A DNA stretch of 64,000 nucleotides from contig CM030936.1 in the NCBI GenBank assembly GCA_018136815.1, positions 4,168,474-4,232,473 on the forward strand, written 5' to 3'. Positions 30,781 to 41,895 of the stretch are shown here, in pieces (the stretch's first letter is position 1; each line of letters starts with the position of its first letter). Both the position numbers and the translations under genes were made by a program. The notes below the pieces were generated by a model. It worked only from the letters and a program-made list of their open reading frames with translations. It was not told the DNA's origin and did no database searches. The stretch is from Isochrysis galbana (lineage: Eukaryota > Haptophyta > Isochrysidales > Isochrysidaceae).

Positions 30781-33403
30781 CTACGCGCATGGCGAAGGAG
30801 CATACTGCGAACAACTTCGCGTGCCACGGCTCGTTGTCGAGCCATTGCTAGTGTCCACAAACAGCTGATGGGTGCTGGCAAGGCGCACAACAGCGTCGAG
30901 GGGAAGGCGCGCCACTCGCATTCGGGCATCTAATTCGCCAAAGCTGATCAAGGCAGCATTTGCCGCGGCGTTAACGGTGAGCCCCGTCGCATATTGCAAT
31001 GCGCACCGGGCCGAAAGAGCGAGTTCAACTTCTTGCTCTGAAAAGCAAAGCTTTGAGCTCAAAGACAGCACACGAAAAGGTGGCGACGACTCGATGATGT
31101 AAAGAATGGTTCCATATAATGGCGGCTCCACGGCTAAGTCCTTCACATGCATGGCTCCCAGATATCGACCGTCCGGCAATCCGGCATAGGGCGTGCCCCC
31201 ACGCAAATCCTGCTGCAACAAGTGCAGCTGGCGTAAAATCATATGCGACGAACTGTAAGCCACGGAGCACAAACCGCCACGCCAACCGCAGCGTAGCACA
31301 ATGTGAGGCTCGAGGCTGTAGGACATGTATAGCTCGCCTTCATGTACGAAAGGCGCCCAGTTCTTTTCGACAGGTCGCAACTCAAGCAACGGGTCTGCTG
31401 AGTGGCGGCAGAGACGACCGTTTGAAAGCTGCAACTCCCACGCATCCGCCTGTATCCACGCGCCGCTGCCGAGCCGTTGCAGGCGAATCAGACACAGGCG
31501 ACGACGATGATGGCAATCCTCGTGATTTGCAAGGAGGTGCACCTCTCCAGCATGGATGAAAGCGCGTGCGTCTTCAAATCCATCATGGGAGAACGGCCAC
31601 AGGCCACACTTGGTGCAGTTCTCCTTGCGGCAATCGTCCATGAGAACACCCACAGCGGCACCGATCATGGCGAGACCGCGGCAAAGCCGCACAAGGATGA
31701 GCATCTGCGAGCGTCGATGAAATGCCCACTGCCAGTTCGCCCCACGCTTGAATCGGACGGTTTGCGATGAGCCCAACCAAAGCAAAGTGTATTTGATGGC
31801 ACCAACGATTTGCACAATCCCAACCAATAGAAGGCCAACCATCCCAAGGATAACTATGCCCGTGCCAAACAGCTCATGCACACGGCACACGACACGATTG
31901 GCGATGCAGCAGCTCTCACATAGGCTGGGTGGGGGAGAGAGCTCTAGCCAGTCTTGCGCTCGGGCGCTTTCGGCGCAGTGGCGGGTGACGTTGGATACCA
32001 CTTCGACGACACCTACGAGGCTGAACACGACATGGTTCGGGCAAACAAGCATAAAAGGTCACGCACGCCTTTACTCTCGTCAAATTCACCAGTGATGGCG
32101 TTTTCTCTCGCGTCTGCCGGCCAATGGCCGACTAAGCTTAGACCCTATCAATGCCTATTGTGCTGTGTTTGATTATTGTGACATCTCAAAGCAAATATGC
32201 TAGTGATTGCTTGCCGTGCCGCCCGGAGTCTTACCTGCGTCTACCCCCGCTCTTCAGTGTGTTGGCTGTGTCGACAAAAGTTCCATCACGTTCATCACGG
32301 TGGCGGCCATTCGCCTTTCGGATACGCAGCTCACAGTCCAGCTCGGTATCTCGCCATGAAAAAATCTGTATATCATCGTCATCAGCGTCCGCGACTCGGG
32401 AGGGTTCTCCTCTCGCACATGTGTGCGAATCTTCTGAGTCGACGTGCATCTCTCCCGATTCCCACTCTTGCTGCGAGCATGTCGGCCTTTCGTGCCGCTG
32501 GCTTCCCTCGACATCCTCGCCGACACCTGCTAGGATCCATTCATCATTCTCGTGCCGTTGCCAAGAGGCGAGTGCATGAAAGCTCCACGCACTCCGGACA
32601 TTCGAAATGCGGAAGAAAACTAGTAACGACGCTGAAAGGTCAGCGATCAGCTGCCTGACTTGCATGTTCGGTGCTTTCGACAGAACAGCAGTCCCACCGC
32701 CCCTGCAATCGACATCTTCCTCGTTGACATAGCCATCGCCACCAGCGACACCTCCGTGAGTGGGTTCTGCGTCGCAGCACGCTCGCGAAATGCCATCGGC
32801 GGCGAACCCTGCCGATGTCCTGTCTGACCATTCTGCAGCCGACAAGAATAGCACGGACGGGTTGAAGGCCCGGAAGATGCGTCCATCGTCAGATGGCAAA
32901 GCGTTCGGCTGATCTGGCTGCGTCAGCTCCACAATGTGAGCCGTCGCTCGCCCGCGATGAGCTGGCAGGATACGTTCCTTGGGGTTCACGTTGGAGGCAT
33001 CGTAGGGGCCCATGGCTAATGCACTGCCGCTGTATAGAGAGGCAGAGGTTAAGAGACAGGTGCGCACGATTGCTTCGGCCAAACTATGTGCCGAATGGCG
33101 GCACGCTCTCTCGACGGCTGCAACGGCTGCCTCGCGCTGACCAGTTGCGAGCATCAGTTTGGTTACCTTGTAGCGCAGGGCGCGGTCATTGGGCCGCGCG
33201 CGCAGCAACCTATCGTACCGGAGGCGAGCGGGCGGAGGCTGACTGCTCAGCTCGCCAAATGCGAGTACGCTCTGCGCGAGCTCGACTTGCACGAGGAGCT
33301 CCTGCTCCTCAAACGATGCCCCAGCCGCTGGCCCGAGAGGAGGGCCCAGGTACGCTCCAAGAGCAGTACAGGCGGCCAGCGGCCGGGCGAGGCGGTCGGC
33401 CAT
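30781..33403 (-). CDS. GH130-like beta-propeller glycoside-active protein
   Basis: Two exons, 33403-32235 and 31924-30781, join in phase 2 (donor CAG|GTAAGA; acceptor after CTCCCCCACCCAG) to give 770 aa. Family-like motifs are AFNPSVLFLS and LLVFFRISN in exon 1, and GFEDARAFIHAGEVHLLAN, NWAPFVHEGELYMSYSLEPH and RGGTPYAGLPDGRYLGAMHV in exon 2. This arrangement resembles GH130-type mannoside phosphorylases and the related beta-1,2-mannosyltransferase group. Substrate cannot be told. Exon 2 has a hydrophobic stretch (GIVILGMVGLLLVGIVQIVG) before the propeller, unusual for a soluble enzyme; it is either a membrane anchor or intron misread as exon. The N-terminus (MADRLARPLAACTALGAYLG) might be a signal anchor. 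Confidence 0.6.
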
Positions 33404-33489
33404 CCCGAGAGCGCATCGGCCGCGGCGCGACACGCGGCGCCAGCCGTGTAATAGTTGGGCGTCCCCCACACCGCCTAAACCCTCAGGTA

Positions 33490-34000
33490 AAACTCTCCTA
33501 AAAGAGAGAAGCGAATGCTGAATCCTGCGGTCTTGCGGAGTGCCGTGCCGACCGCCGATTCTTCACCTCATCGTCCGGACGGGTGTGGCACGCCCTTTGT
33601 CGCTTGGAAGTCTTGTCCTTGTAATCTCTTTACCTTATTTACCTTTCCCTCGCATGGAAGCTCGATTCTAGCAGGGGGGTGTCGCATTCGCGATCGACTC
33701 TCTCACCTTGTGCCTTTTCGCGCTCGGCGCTCGGTTGCGTTCCGGTTTTACTCGTTACTCGTTGATTCTTTACTCGTAACTCGCGTGTTGCTCCTTGCCT
33801 GCGTGCGCCCCTTTGTGGCCGATCTGACCTTGTTCTCGCGCCCCTTTGTGGCCGATCTGACCTTGTTCTCGCGCCCCTTTGTAGCCTGCCTCGCCTCGTT
33901 CTCGCACGCCTGCGCTTGGGGCCTTGCTCTAGCCATGGTCCCTCCTTGCCCTCGTTTCCCCGCGTTCGCCCTCAGGCGGCTTGCCTGCTCATTTGGTCAT
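33490..34000 (+). mobile_element. LTR retrotransposon family A: 3' tail, polypurine tract and LTR
   Basis: 33490-33600 matches the reverse complement of 1560-1660. A polypurine tract (GCAGGGGGG, 33671-33679) precedes TGTCGCATTCGCGA (33680). The LTR includes a TTACTCGTTACTCGT array and three CGCCCCTTTGTGGCC-like units (about 33809-33890), shared with 57950-58170. Its right edge is approximate. Confidence 0.55.
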
Positions 34001-34044
34001 TTGGTCTCCTTTTCCTCCGGTTTCTTCCCCTCCCGCGGGGAGTC

Positions 34045-34257
34045 TCACCCTACCATGAGCCCCCCCGCGAGCACCCCCAAGGGGAGCACCACGCACGTGA
34101 CGAGAACGGCGTCGCCTTGGCTCGGCATGAGGGATCGTCCGATCGTCCCGAGAGGGCCTCTTGCCTTCTTCTGCTGCTTGGTGAGCGCACTCCATTGTGA
34201 ACGAGTGAGTCGATGGACCCATTTGACGTGCCCATCAACTCGCTTGCGAAAGTGCAT
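34045..34257 (-). CDS. Small coding-like exon with C-terminal membrane helix, 70 aa from its ATG
   Basis: The frame is open from a stop about 45 bp upstream of the ATG at 34257 and ends TGA at 34045. It has a basic N-terminus (MHFRKRVDGHVKWVHRLTRS), a KQQKKARG stretch and a hydrophobic C-terminus (AVLVTCVVLPLGVLAGGLMV) typical of a membrane segment. The open frame upstream of the ATG (NNVWMHF...) suggests it may be the last exon of a longer gene. No family recognised. The stretch 34258-34730 is GC-rich and otherwise unassigned. Confidence 0.3.
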   Translation of the reverse strand: MHFRKRVDGHVKWVHRLTRSQWSALTKQQKKARGPLGTIGRSLMPSQGDAVLVTCVVLPLGVLAGGLMVG

Positions 34258-34729
34258 CCAGACGTTGTTCGAGGCAGAGACAGAGACGCCAACTCTGACT
34301 TTTCAGCCAGGGAATCTTGCTGCGAGGCGGGTGTGGGCTGGGGCGGGGTCAGGTGCTGGGTATGGCACACCCAGGCCAAGGCCGGGCGGGGGGCTCGCGC
34401 TGCGCGCGCGCTGCTCGCACCTGGCTTCTGGCGCTCGTCTGCGCGCTGCGAAGGGGGGGGAGTGCGAGAACGACCTGGAGGCGAGCGCGGCGAGCGTGAA
34501 GGGGCACATCGCGGCAGGCAGCGTGGGGGGGGCTTACCTTTGGTGTTGGCCGCGCGAGTACACCCCTGTGGCAAGCTGGGCTGCCAGAGAGGAGTGGGGG
34601 AAGGGGGGGGGAGGGGAGCGGCGCGCGGCGGGCCTCCGCGGCCGCTGCAGCGGCTAAGTCCCCGGCACCCGGGGAGATAGCCGCTGGAGCGAGCCCTTAT
34701 TGTCACCTTTTGGTACCAGAATCTCACAC

Positions 34730-35115
34730 TGTGTACGTTAGTGTGGAGAGTGTTGACGTGAGTGTGGTGTCAGCTCGTCGGTCTAGTGGCCTCTGGCTGT
34801 CTGTCGTCTGTCGTTCTTCGTTCGTCGCTCTCGTCCTCGTTCTCGTTCCCGTTCTCGTCCCTCGTTCTCAACACTACCTCAATACCAAACCTCTCCACTC
34901 CCTTAGCCTCAGCCTATCAATCCCGATTCGCCCAGCCATGTCCGCTCCGTCGTCGCGCTCGCCCTCGCCCAAGCCCGTCCTCCCGCCTTCCTCTGCTGAG
35001 GAGGTGGTCCAGCCCGCCATTCCATCACTCCCGGCCATCTCAGCCGCGCCTTCCGCCGATCGTTTCCCTTCCGTCTCGTCGCATATCGAGCCCGTGGTCA
35101 TGCTCGATCCGTCAG
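34730..35115 (+). mobile_element. LTR element family B leader and gag-like N-terminus, second copy
   Basis: From about 34900 the sequence is nearly identical to 25640-25870: leader CAGCCTATCAATCCC, then ATG (34938) opening MSAPSSRSPSPKPVLPPSSA and running to VVMLDPS, where the two copies diverge. Upstream, a CTCGTCCTCGTTCTCGTTCC array recalls family A LTR ends. The remnant ends about 250 bp before the BI-1 gene. Confidence 0.5.
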
Positions 35116-35370
35116 AGCAACGAGTGTTTATTTATTTTTGTTTTGAGATGGAGTTTTGTACCAGAGCTTACTGTATATAGAGTACTCCTACTACTTTCAC
35201 CAGAAAGTCGACGGCGGTCGCCAGCCCGCCCGGCGCTCTCCACCTTCCTCTTCCCCCTCTTCTCCTCTCCGCTCCCTCTCCGCCTTCCGCTGCCGAGACC
35301 CTTGGCGGCATCAACCCAGCCTTTCTCTACTCTCAACACCCTCCCTCTCCCGTGCTCGTTGGACGGGCGG

Positions 35371-36379
35371 ATGGGGCGCACGACCGTTGGGGTGGTCGGC
35401 CTTCTCATTCTCGCGTGCTTCGGCGCCGCAACTGCGCGTCAGCCGCCGCTCACGCCCGGAAGTCGGCTCCGTGGCGGCGCCTCCTCACGCTATGCTCGTC
35501 CCACTCGCTTCCAGCCATCGGACGGTCTGAGCGAGGCGGAGCGTGTGTATGTGGTGCAGCAGTTCTCACGCCCTGCCGTCCGGACTGCTTTCCTCGCACG
35601 CGTCTACTCTACCGTGATGTTGCAGGTCGTCGCAACTGGGGCGATCATGGCCGCCATCCGCCGCTCCCCTGCGCTCGCGTACCACTTGCTGCCCAGGTCC
35701 CCTCTCCTTTTCCTGTTCGCCATGGCTCCAGCGATGGCGATTCAGCTGATTCCGAACTTGGCAGAGCAGGCGCCCTACGGGCACCTCCTTCTAGCCGCAT
35801 TTACTTTCCTTACTGGCGTTGGCCTTGGGGCTGCCACGTCCATATTGCCGGCAGCAATGTTACTGGAGGCCGCGGTTGCCACCTTCGCCGCCGTTGCCGG
35901 GCTTGCAACCTACGCGACGACAACTAAGCGTGACTTCACCGCCATTCGTGGCATGCTGTCTGCTGGCCTCCTTGCCCTCCTCGCCCTCGGGGTGCTCCAG
36001 TTCTTTACACGAGGAAGGTAAGTGATTGTTGGGCCTGAATGATAGGGTGGACCAAGCAACCCCCCATTTTCCCGCACAATTTAACTTCGAGCTGCAGGCA
36101 GCTGCGTCCCCGTCAGGCGAATGAGTACTTGGATGGGCTGCTCAGATCCTCCTATCCCCTCCTCCACCCGACAGCTGGATCTCGATGGTGCGCCCATATT
36201 TGGGTGCGCTCGTCTTCTCAGGCTACCTTGTGTACGATACTCAGCTCATCGCCGGTGGGGGTAAGCGCTTTCAGTTGCGGCCCAATCAGCACATATTGGG
36301 AGCGCTAATGATCTTCTCCGACATCTTGAACCTCTTCATGACCATTCTACAAGCTTCCGCCAGGAGTGAGCGCGACTGA
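35371..36379 (+). CDS. Bax-inhibitor-1 / TMBIM family membrane protein
   Basis: Two exons, 35371-36017 and 36175-36379, join in phase 2 (donor GTAAGT, acceptor CGACAG) to give 283 aa. A signal-like N-terminus (MGRTTVGVVGLLILACFGAA) is followed by SRLRGGASS. The body has six to seven hydrophobic segments, beginning FLARVYSTVMLQVVATGAIM, and the family's C-terminal signature GALVFSGYLVYDTQLIAGG plus LMIFSDILNLFMTILQ in exon 2. BI-1 proteins are Ca2+-leak channels or regulators in ER, Golgi or mitochondria that modulate cell death. The N-terminal extension suggests sorting to an organelle, perhaps a plastid or the secretory system. The 157-bp intron lies just before the signature. Confidence 0.85.
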
Positions 36380-36645
36380 ATTGCGATAGGAGGTGACTAT
36401 TGCTCTTTCGCTTTGCATGTCGTTCATCCATGGGCAAAGAATATGGGGAAGGGCCCTTGCTTTGAGAACTGATATCTTGACAGCATCTAGTGAAGAATGC
36501 AGCGGAGACGCTATGCATCTCGCGGGCCGAGGTGTTCTGGCATGAAGCCTTTGACACTAGGGCTTGAGATGGAGAATTGCTTCTTGCCCAAATATGTGTG
36601 CGTGTTGCGAGTGCGTGTGCTTGTATGAGACACTGTTTGGAACTA

Positions 36646-37569
36646 TCGTTAAAAGGGTAGGGTCACCTCGGAGAGACTTCCGACACCGGCAACGTAGTTA
36701 ACGACGAAGAACTTCAACGATATCACCCACCAGCGCGGTGGGAGAACGGATACAAGGGACCCAGATACATGGAGTACCCGTTAGCTGACGAGTACGCGAT
36801 ACAAAAGGGAAAAATCGCGCTCGACGCGATCACAGTTTCCGACATCACAAAGGTCACGCTCAAAGCAGCACGCCGCAACGACTCACAGGCAGCCAGAAAA
36901 ACGTGGGAAAAACGCCTCGACATCACCAAAGACGACTGGAAACACATAGCCAAGCTATATACCCTGCCGTTGCTAAAACACACCGACAAACACCCACACT
37001 TCAAACACATCACCCACAGGAGGATAGGTAACAGGAACAGATTCGAGAACAGCACAACGAGAAAATGCAGAATGTGCGGCAAATACCAAGAGGATTCGTG
37101 TCACCTAGCGTGGTGCCCCGCGACGAGGAAGATCTTCGACACATTAGACGCAATCGCCAACTACACCCCGAAACCAAATAGGCCAAAAAAACAGAAAACA
37201 AAAGACAGACTGTTTGCATACCCGACAGAAACCACGCCAGACAGCCTAAAAACCCTCTATATAATAGCATGGCGATACATAATAAGAGACTTCTACAGAA
37301 TAGAGTTTGAATCACACACGTACCACTACATACCGGTCTTGGAATCCACGCTAATAAGGTTCACTACCCTGGTGAGGGGCATTGTCCCGCCAAACGGCGA
37401 TCACCGAATGCGCACTCGTAAGGTGGCCCAGGGGAGAAAACCTAAGCTGAAAAGACCGTTGAAGCTCAGCGCCCCCATTTTTACAGAAAACGACAAAGGA
37501 AAACTGATAATGAACGACAACCTCGGCCTCGTAGCAGGGACACTCGGCTTAGCCGAAAAACTCGCCTAA
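36646..37569 (+). pseudogene. 5'-truncated LINE copy, ORF2 C-terminus
   Basis: Similarity to the minus-strand LINE at 22462-24180 begins abruptly near 36650 (LGETSDTGNVVN against LGETTDTTVVA) and continues without stops to TAA at 37567-37569. The zinc knuckle CRMCGKYQEDSCHLAWC has identical spacing. Abrupt 5' truncation is typical of LINE insertion. Codons here are strikingly A-rich (AAA, ACA, AGA) compared with the GC-balanced copy, so the two belong to different lineages. About 100 bp of 3' UTR follow; no poly-A tail or target duplication was identified. Confidence 0.7.
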
Positions 37570-37773
37570 GGCTGAGGAACATCTCCCTCCTAGGAAACAC
37601 CCCAAAAAGGGATGGGCGATGAAAACAAAGGAGACGCAGCAACAACCACCCACTCACACCGACGCAGAGAGAAACGGGCCACCTAGAGGCACAGAGATGG
37701 GGTCAGCTGGGAGACGTTAGCGACGGTGAGTGCACTCACCAAAGGAGAAGCTCGGATAGTCGAGGTGGACAAG

Positions 37774-38742
37774 ATGCGTCTTCTGTTGCACCTGCGGATC
37801 GTGGTGCACGAGGCCTCCACCGACTCGGTGATCCACGGTGTGGCACTCACGCGCGTGACGCTCTACAAGTCGCTGCCTTTGTACAAGTACACGTGCCAGC
37901 GCACCGCAGGCATCCACCCAACGCGAGTGGCCCCTTGGAGCACGTGCCCGTGTACCGTCGAACACATGGTGTCGTCGAACAAACAAGACCTGGCATCCTG
38001 GGAGGAAGACGTCAATCCACTCATCAATAACCTCCCTTACAAGACTTCGGTGGATAGCTACCCAAAGCTCGAGGACTTGAACAACAAAACTCCTCTGACG
38101 AAAACGGCCCTGCAGAATGAAGTCAACAAAATCGCGACCATTGACGCCTGCGCACCGATCAATCGCGACCCCGAGCTGTACATGTCGAGTGACGAGCTAC
38201 GGGTCAGCCGACCGCGTATGCAATGTCTCACTATCAGATCCACCAAGGCCCATATGTGCTCCGATGCAGACAACGGTTGGACACAGTCAAAGCCACCTAC
38301 GGGATATAGGTGTAAGGAGATGACCCACATCGTTAGCGCCCCTTCGGGTAAGTCGTACGGCGCAGTCGATGTATGGATATGTGGGCCTACAAAGGAGGAC
38401 ATCCTAGAAGGAGCGACAAAGTTCAAAGGGTGGGATCACGATGGATTCGCGCACCAACGCGTGTATTCGCTCGCCAAAACCTTGACCGACAAGAAAGAAG
38501 CAAGGACCTACAAGCCAAGGGTAGCGGACCTAGGGAATGTGAGAGGAAATTTCCGAACGCCAACGCGAACGCCAAACGCGGGAAGGCAACGAAACCCTAT
38601 CCAGGCCAAGCAGAACCTACGAAGAACAGGCCTGGACGACAACGAAAGTGAGCAAGTCCCAAGAAAGCACCGGAACTCAACAAGAAACGACAAGCCTTGC
38701 AAGAAGCTAAATAAGCCTTCACAAGGTAACCCGAGAGCCTGA
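37774..38742 (+). CDS. Unknown 322-aa protein downstream of the LINE fragment
   Basis: The frame is open from about 37726; the first ATG is at 37774 and the stop at 38740-38742. The N-terminal part is mixed; the middle has several Cys residues (RTAGIHPTRVAPWSTCPC, SADELRVSRP-like segments) and the C-terminus is very basic and Asn/Arg/Pro-rich (TPTRTPNAGRQRNPIQAKQN), like a nucleic-acid-binding tail. Codon choice is intermediate between the A-rich LINE copy and host genes. It is likely element-derived (gag or ORF1-like), but no conserved domain is recognised. 38743-38999 holds nothing identified. Confidence 0.35.
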   Translation: MRLLLHLRIVVHEASTDSVIHGVALTRVTLYKSLPLYKYTCQRTAGIHPTRVAPWSTCPCTVEHMVSSNKQDLASWEEDVNPLINNLPYKTSVDSYPKLEDLNNKTPLTKTALQNEVNKIATIDACAPINRDPELYMSSDELRVSRPRMQCLTIRSTKAHMCSDADNGWTQSKPPTGYRCKEMTHIVSAPSGKSYGAVDVWICGPTKEDILEGATKFKGWDHDGFAHQRVYSLAKTLTDKKEARTYKPRVADLGNVRGNFRTPTRTPNAGRQRNPIQAKQNLRRTGLDDNESEQVPRKHRNSTRNDKPCKKLNKPSQGNPRA

Positions 38743-38999
38743 GACAAGCACACAGCGAGCGACAGGCGACCTGGCTCCTTTGGGTCAAGATTGCCCGAAA
38801 GGAGGAAACCTGGAATCTAGACCTGACAGACAGGCTAGAAGGAACAAAACGAGAACTCGAATTCTAGATCGCTAGAGACGAACCCTACCAACCTAGATGT
38901 ACCTGAGCTTCACCGTGTGGCCGCACGGCGAAGGACCTGGAAATAAGAGCCTGGAAATCGCATCATCTAGATGTCATCTAGGATGAATGCGACAGCGTG

Positions 39000-39165
39000 A
39001 CGGAGGGGGGGAGAGGGGTGCGAATCGCACCATTTCTTGGCGAAGATTTTCGTGGCGGCAGGTGGCCCCCCCTGGAGGTTTTTTATTGGGCATCGCGCCA
39101 CGGTCAAAAAATGCAGCCCAACCCTTACTAATTAATAGTTAAAAAGCCCCTGTTTGACCGCCCTA
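39000..39165 (+). repeat. Short interspersed repeat, family X-II
   Basis: It runs from GCGTGACGGAGGGGGGG through TTTTCGTGGCGGCAGGTGG and AATGCAGCCCAACCCTTA to the terminus TGTTTGACCGCCCTA (39151-39165). The same element lies reversed at 48364-48545 and, more diverged, at 42970-43143. Length is about 170 bp, non-coding. Confidence 0.65.
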
Positions 39166-39434
39166 GTAGACAGTAGCTTAGCGCTTAGCGGACTTTTTTC
39201 AAGATTTTTTTTTCGGTTGGCTTTTAGGTTCGCATTACTCAGCCTCTCGGGAACGTGGCTGAGTTTCTACTCTCGCTTCTTCCGACTTCGTCGTGGGTGG
39301 GTGGTGGCATTTACACCACTTCCAGTCGCACCTAGCCTAGCCTCACTGCGAATTTTAATATTTTTATTATTTGTACGGATGGAGTTATATTGCTATTGCA
39401 TGGTGGGGTCTGTGGTGTGTAGGCGCGGTGGAGA

Positions 39435-41147
39435 ATGAGGCTGTCGGCGCTCCTGGCGCGCGCACCGCCGCCGCTGCGCGCCCGGCTTGGCCGGTGGGCA
39501 CATTCGCTCGGCGCGCCCCGCGCGAACAGGAAAGGCGACAACTTCTTCATCCCCCATTTCAACCCACGCCGGCTGCCCAAGCCACAGAGCCTGCCGGCGG
39601 CCGGCGTGCCTGAGGAGGCTGAGGCAGTGCCGACTGAGCGGCCGTGGCGAAGGCACGCGCCCGCGTTGATCGATCTGCCCGCAGCGCTGGAGGCCGGGCT
39701 ACAGGCTGGTGCACTTGCGCGTCTACGTGAGACAGCGCGCTCCGTCCGGCGCGAGCGGTCGCTCGCTGAGAAGAGGGCGAGGAAGGCCCGGCAGCAGGGC
39801 GAGCTGGTAAACCACGATGCGGCTCATGCCATCCGGACCAATGGGGACATGTCGATGGACAAAGATGGCGCAGGAAGTCCGTCGGACACGGCCGACGAGG
39901 ATCCTTCAGTGGATGAATTTGCGGCCCATCGCATGCATGGAGCCTATGCCGGTGCGTACCGGATGCTGTGGGAGGCACGTGCTCGTCTCCCTGCGACATT
40001 TGCGCCCCGCAGCACGCTCGAATTCGGGGCTGGTCTCGCGCCGGTGGCGTGGGCGGCAACGACCCTTTGGCCTGAAGGAGCCGCTATGATGCGCCATACG
40101 GCGGTCGAGCCCAACGCCGAGCTGCGATTGGCCGGTGCCGAGCTGTGTTCAGCTGTTCCGGATGCGTCAGCTATGCAGCTGGCTGATGGCTCTAACAATC
40201 CGACGGGCTGGGACGAAACTGAGCACGAGGGCAAGGCAGGAAGTGACACCCAGGCGATGGGCGCGCCGAACATCGACTGGGTGGCACACCTGCCACAGCT
40301 CCCGGACACGTACGATCTGGTCAGCGCTCCTTACTCCCTCGAATCGCTCCCAGCCGATTCTCTACAGCTAGCTGTGCGTGCGCTGTGGGCGCGCGTACGC
40401 AAGGGCGGAATCTTAGCGGTCGCGTTGCCCGCCACCCGCTCGGGCTTCGCCAAGATGCTCCTCACGCGAGAAGAGCTGCTGGGTCGAAGCGGAGCGGGCG
40501 CCACCAGAGGTGAGGAGCGCGCCGGGCCGCCATGCACAGACGCGATGCTCGTTGCGCCCTGTCCGCATGTGCATGGTTGCCCGATGCGTCCCGGTAGTGC
40601 GCTCCTGCCGTGGCACGCCAAGCGCGGGGACCGCGTGCCGCCATCTTGTCATGTGGAGCAGAAGGTCGTCGAGTCGTCTGCCTCCGCCTTTCTCCATAGA
40701 GCTCAGCGCCGAGGCGACAGCCGCTCGCACTTCCTCGAGAGGATGTGCTACATTGTCGTGCGCAAGAGCGGGGCCGATGAGGCAATCGGGAACGAACCTG
40801 GCCAGCATTCCCCGGATAGCGAGCAACCGCAGTTCCCGCGTGTCGATGCTCGAGCACATAGTGAGAGCAGCCCTGCCGCCTGGGCGCGCGTCATCCGACC
40901 GCCACGAATCCGCGCCAAGCACGTCCACCTGGACTTGTGCACGGCTGATGGTGAGGTGGTGGCGTGCACTCTCACGAAGAGAAAGCAAGACCGGGTGGCC
41001 TATCGGACGGCACGCAAGCTGCAGGTGGGCAGTTCCTGGGAATGGGGTGTACATGATGCTGGGGCGTGGGGCGGGGCCGCGAGAGACGCGCCGCCTTCAG
41101 AGGAGGATTGGGAAGAGTATTACTACGAGGGCGAGGAGGAAGAGTGA
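39435..41147 (+). CDS. RSM22/METTL17-like mitochondrial ribosome assembly factor
   Basis: Single exon, 570 aa, from ATG 39435. The N-terminus is Arg/Ala-rich and lacks acidic residues (MRLSALLARAPPPLRARLGR), a good mitochondrial presequence. The methyltransferase-like core shows STLEFGAGLAPVAWA (SAM-binding region, about residue 195) and YDLVSAPYSLESLP. The family's cysteine cluster follows: APCPHVHGCPM, then SCHVEQKVV, with ERMCYIVVRK downstream, and a conserved C-terminal RVIRPPRIRAKHVHLDLCTA. METTL17 homologues bind an iron-sulfur cluster through such cysteines and help assemble the mitoribosomal small subunit. An acidic Glu/Tyr tail ends the protein. Confidence 0.8.
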   Translation: MRLSALLARAPPPLRARLGRWAHSLGAPRANRKGDNFFIPHFNPRRLPKPQSLPAAGVPEEAEAVPTERPWRRHAPALIDLPAALEAGLQAGALARLRETARSVRRERSLAEKRARKARQQGELVNHDAAHAIRTNGDMSMDKDGAGSPSDTADEDPSVDEFAAHRMHGAYAGAYRMLWEARARLPATFAPRSTLEFGAGLAPVAWAATTLWPEGAAMMRHTAVEPNAELRLAGAELCSAVPDASAMQLADGSNNPTGWDETEHEGKAGSDTQAMGAPNIDWVAHLPQLPDTYDLVSAPYSLESLPADSLQLAVRALWARVRKGGILAVALPATRSGFAKMLLTREELLGRSGAGATRGEERAGPPCTDAMLVAPCPHVHGCPMRPGSALLPWHAKRGDRVPPSCHVEQKVVESSASAFLHRAQRRGDSRSHFLERMCYIVVRKSGADEAIGNEPGQHSPDSEQPQFPRVDARAHSESSPAAWARVIRPPRIRAKHVHLDLCTADGEVVACTLTKRKQDRVAYRTARKLQVGSSWEWGVHDAGAWGGAARDAPPSEEDWEEYYYEGEEEE

Positions 41148-41429
41148 AAAAGAGCTTGAGGCGGGAATGATGGCAAAGTGCGGTCGTGGTTGTGTGTGGG
41201 GTTGGTGGTGAATAGGAATGTCGAACATGTTCAATGGGGACATGAGGGGCGTCAGAGCTCATAGAGGACTGAAAAAAGTATTCTTAAAGGTGCCCGCTAC
41301 GCTACTAGGCGCACTCCCCTCCCTAGGTTCTGTCGAGTCGAGCGTTGCGCTGGACGGAGGGCTCGGGGCTGCACTCCGACGCGAGCTGCACCAGCGGCTA
41401 GCGCGGCGCTCTGGCCCTCCTTTGTCCTC

Positions 41430-41895
41430 TGTCGCATTCGCGAATCGATACTCAACTATCGGTAAAACGATAGGGTCATGGAGCGCGCGCCGCCGACCGC
41501 CCTCGCCGCCGCCGCCCTCGCCGCGATGGACGAAGCATTCATGGACACCCCCCTGACGCCGAAGCGACCGCGTCAAGACGACCCGCCCGACCAGGTGGGC
41601 GCAAGAGCCAGCGGGCCGCGCCCGGGCACCACCATGAACAGAGCGACCAAAGCTTGCATTCTGGCAACAGCCAGCATGCAGCACACCCACTCCACCCTCC
41701 ACAGCCCCACAAGCCACACCAGAGGGACGCTCCATCAGGGAAGGCCTCCGGGCCTAGCCCCTAGTACACAGCCTCGGTACCGCCCTCATGCTCCGTATCA
41801 CAGGGCGTCTTGTGCCATTTGTGGTTCTATACCGTTAGTGTGCCTTGTGTGGCAGTGCCCCACTAGGTATCTTTTAGTTCATCTTGTCATGGCGT
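41430..41895 (+). repeat. LTR-start motif followed by family C repeat
   Basis: TGTCGCATTCGCGAATCGAT (41430), the start motif of family A LTRs, is followed within 40 bp by AACGATAGGGTCATGGAGCG (41465), shared with 29650. The ATG in that motif opens an Ala/Pro/Arg-rich frame of 139 codons (41478-41897) with no known domain. 41148-41429 holds nothing recognised. Confidence 0.35.

Noticed and set aside
33515..34657. 380-aa plus-strand ORF
   Set aside because: It runs through an LTR and an unrelated GC-rich stretch and shows no domain.
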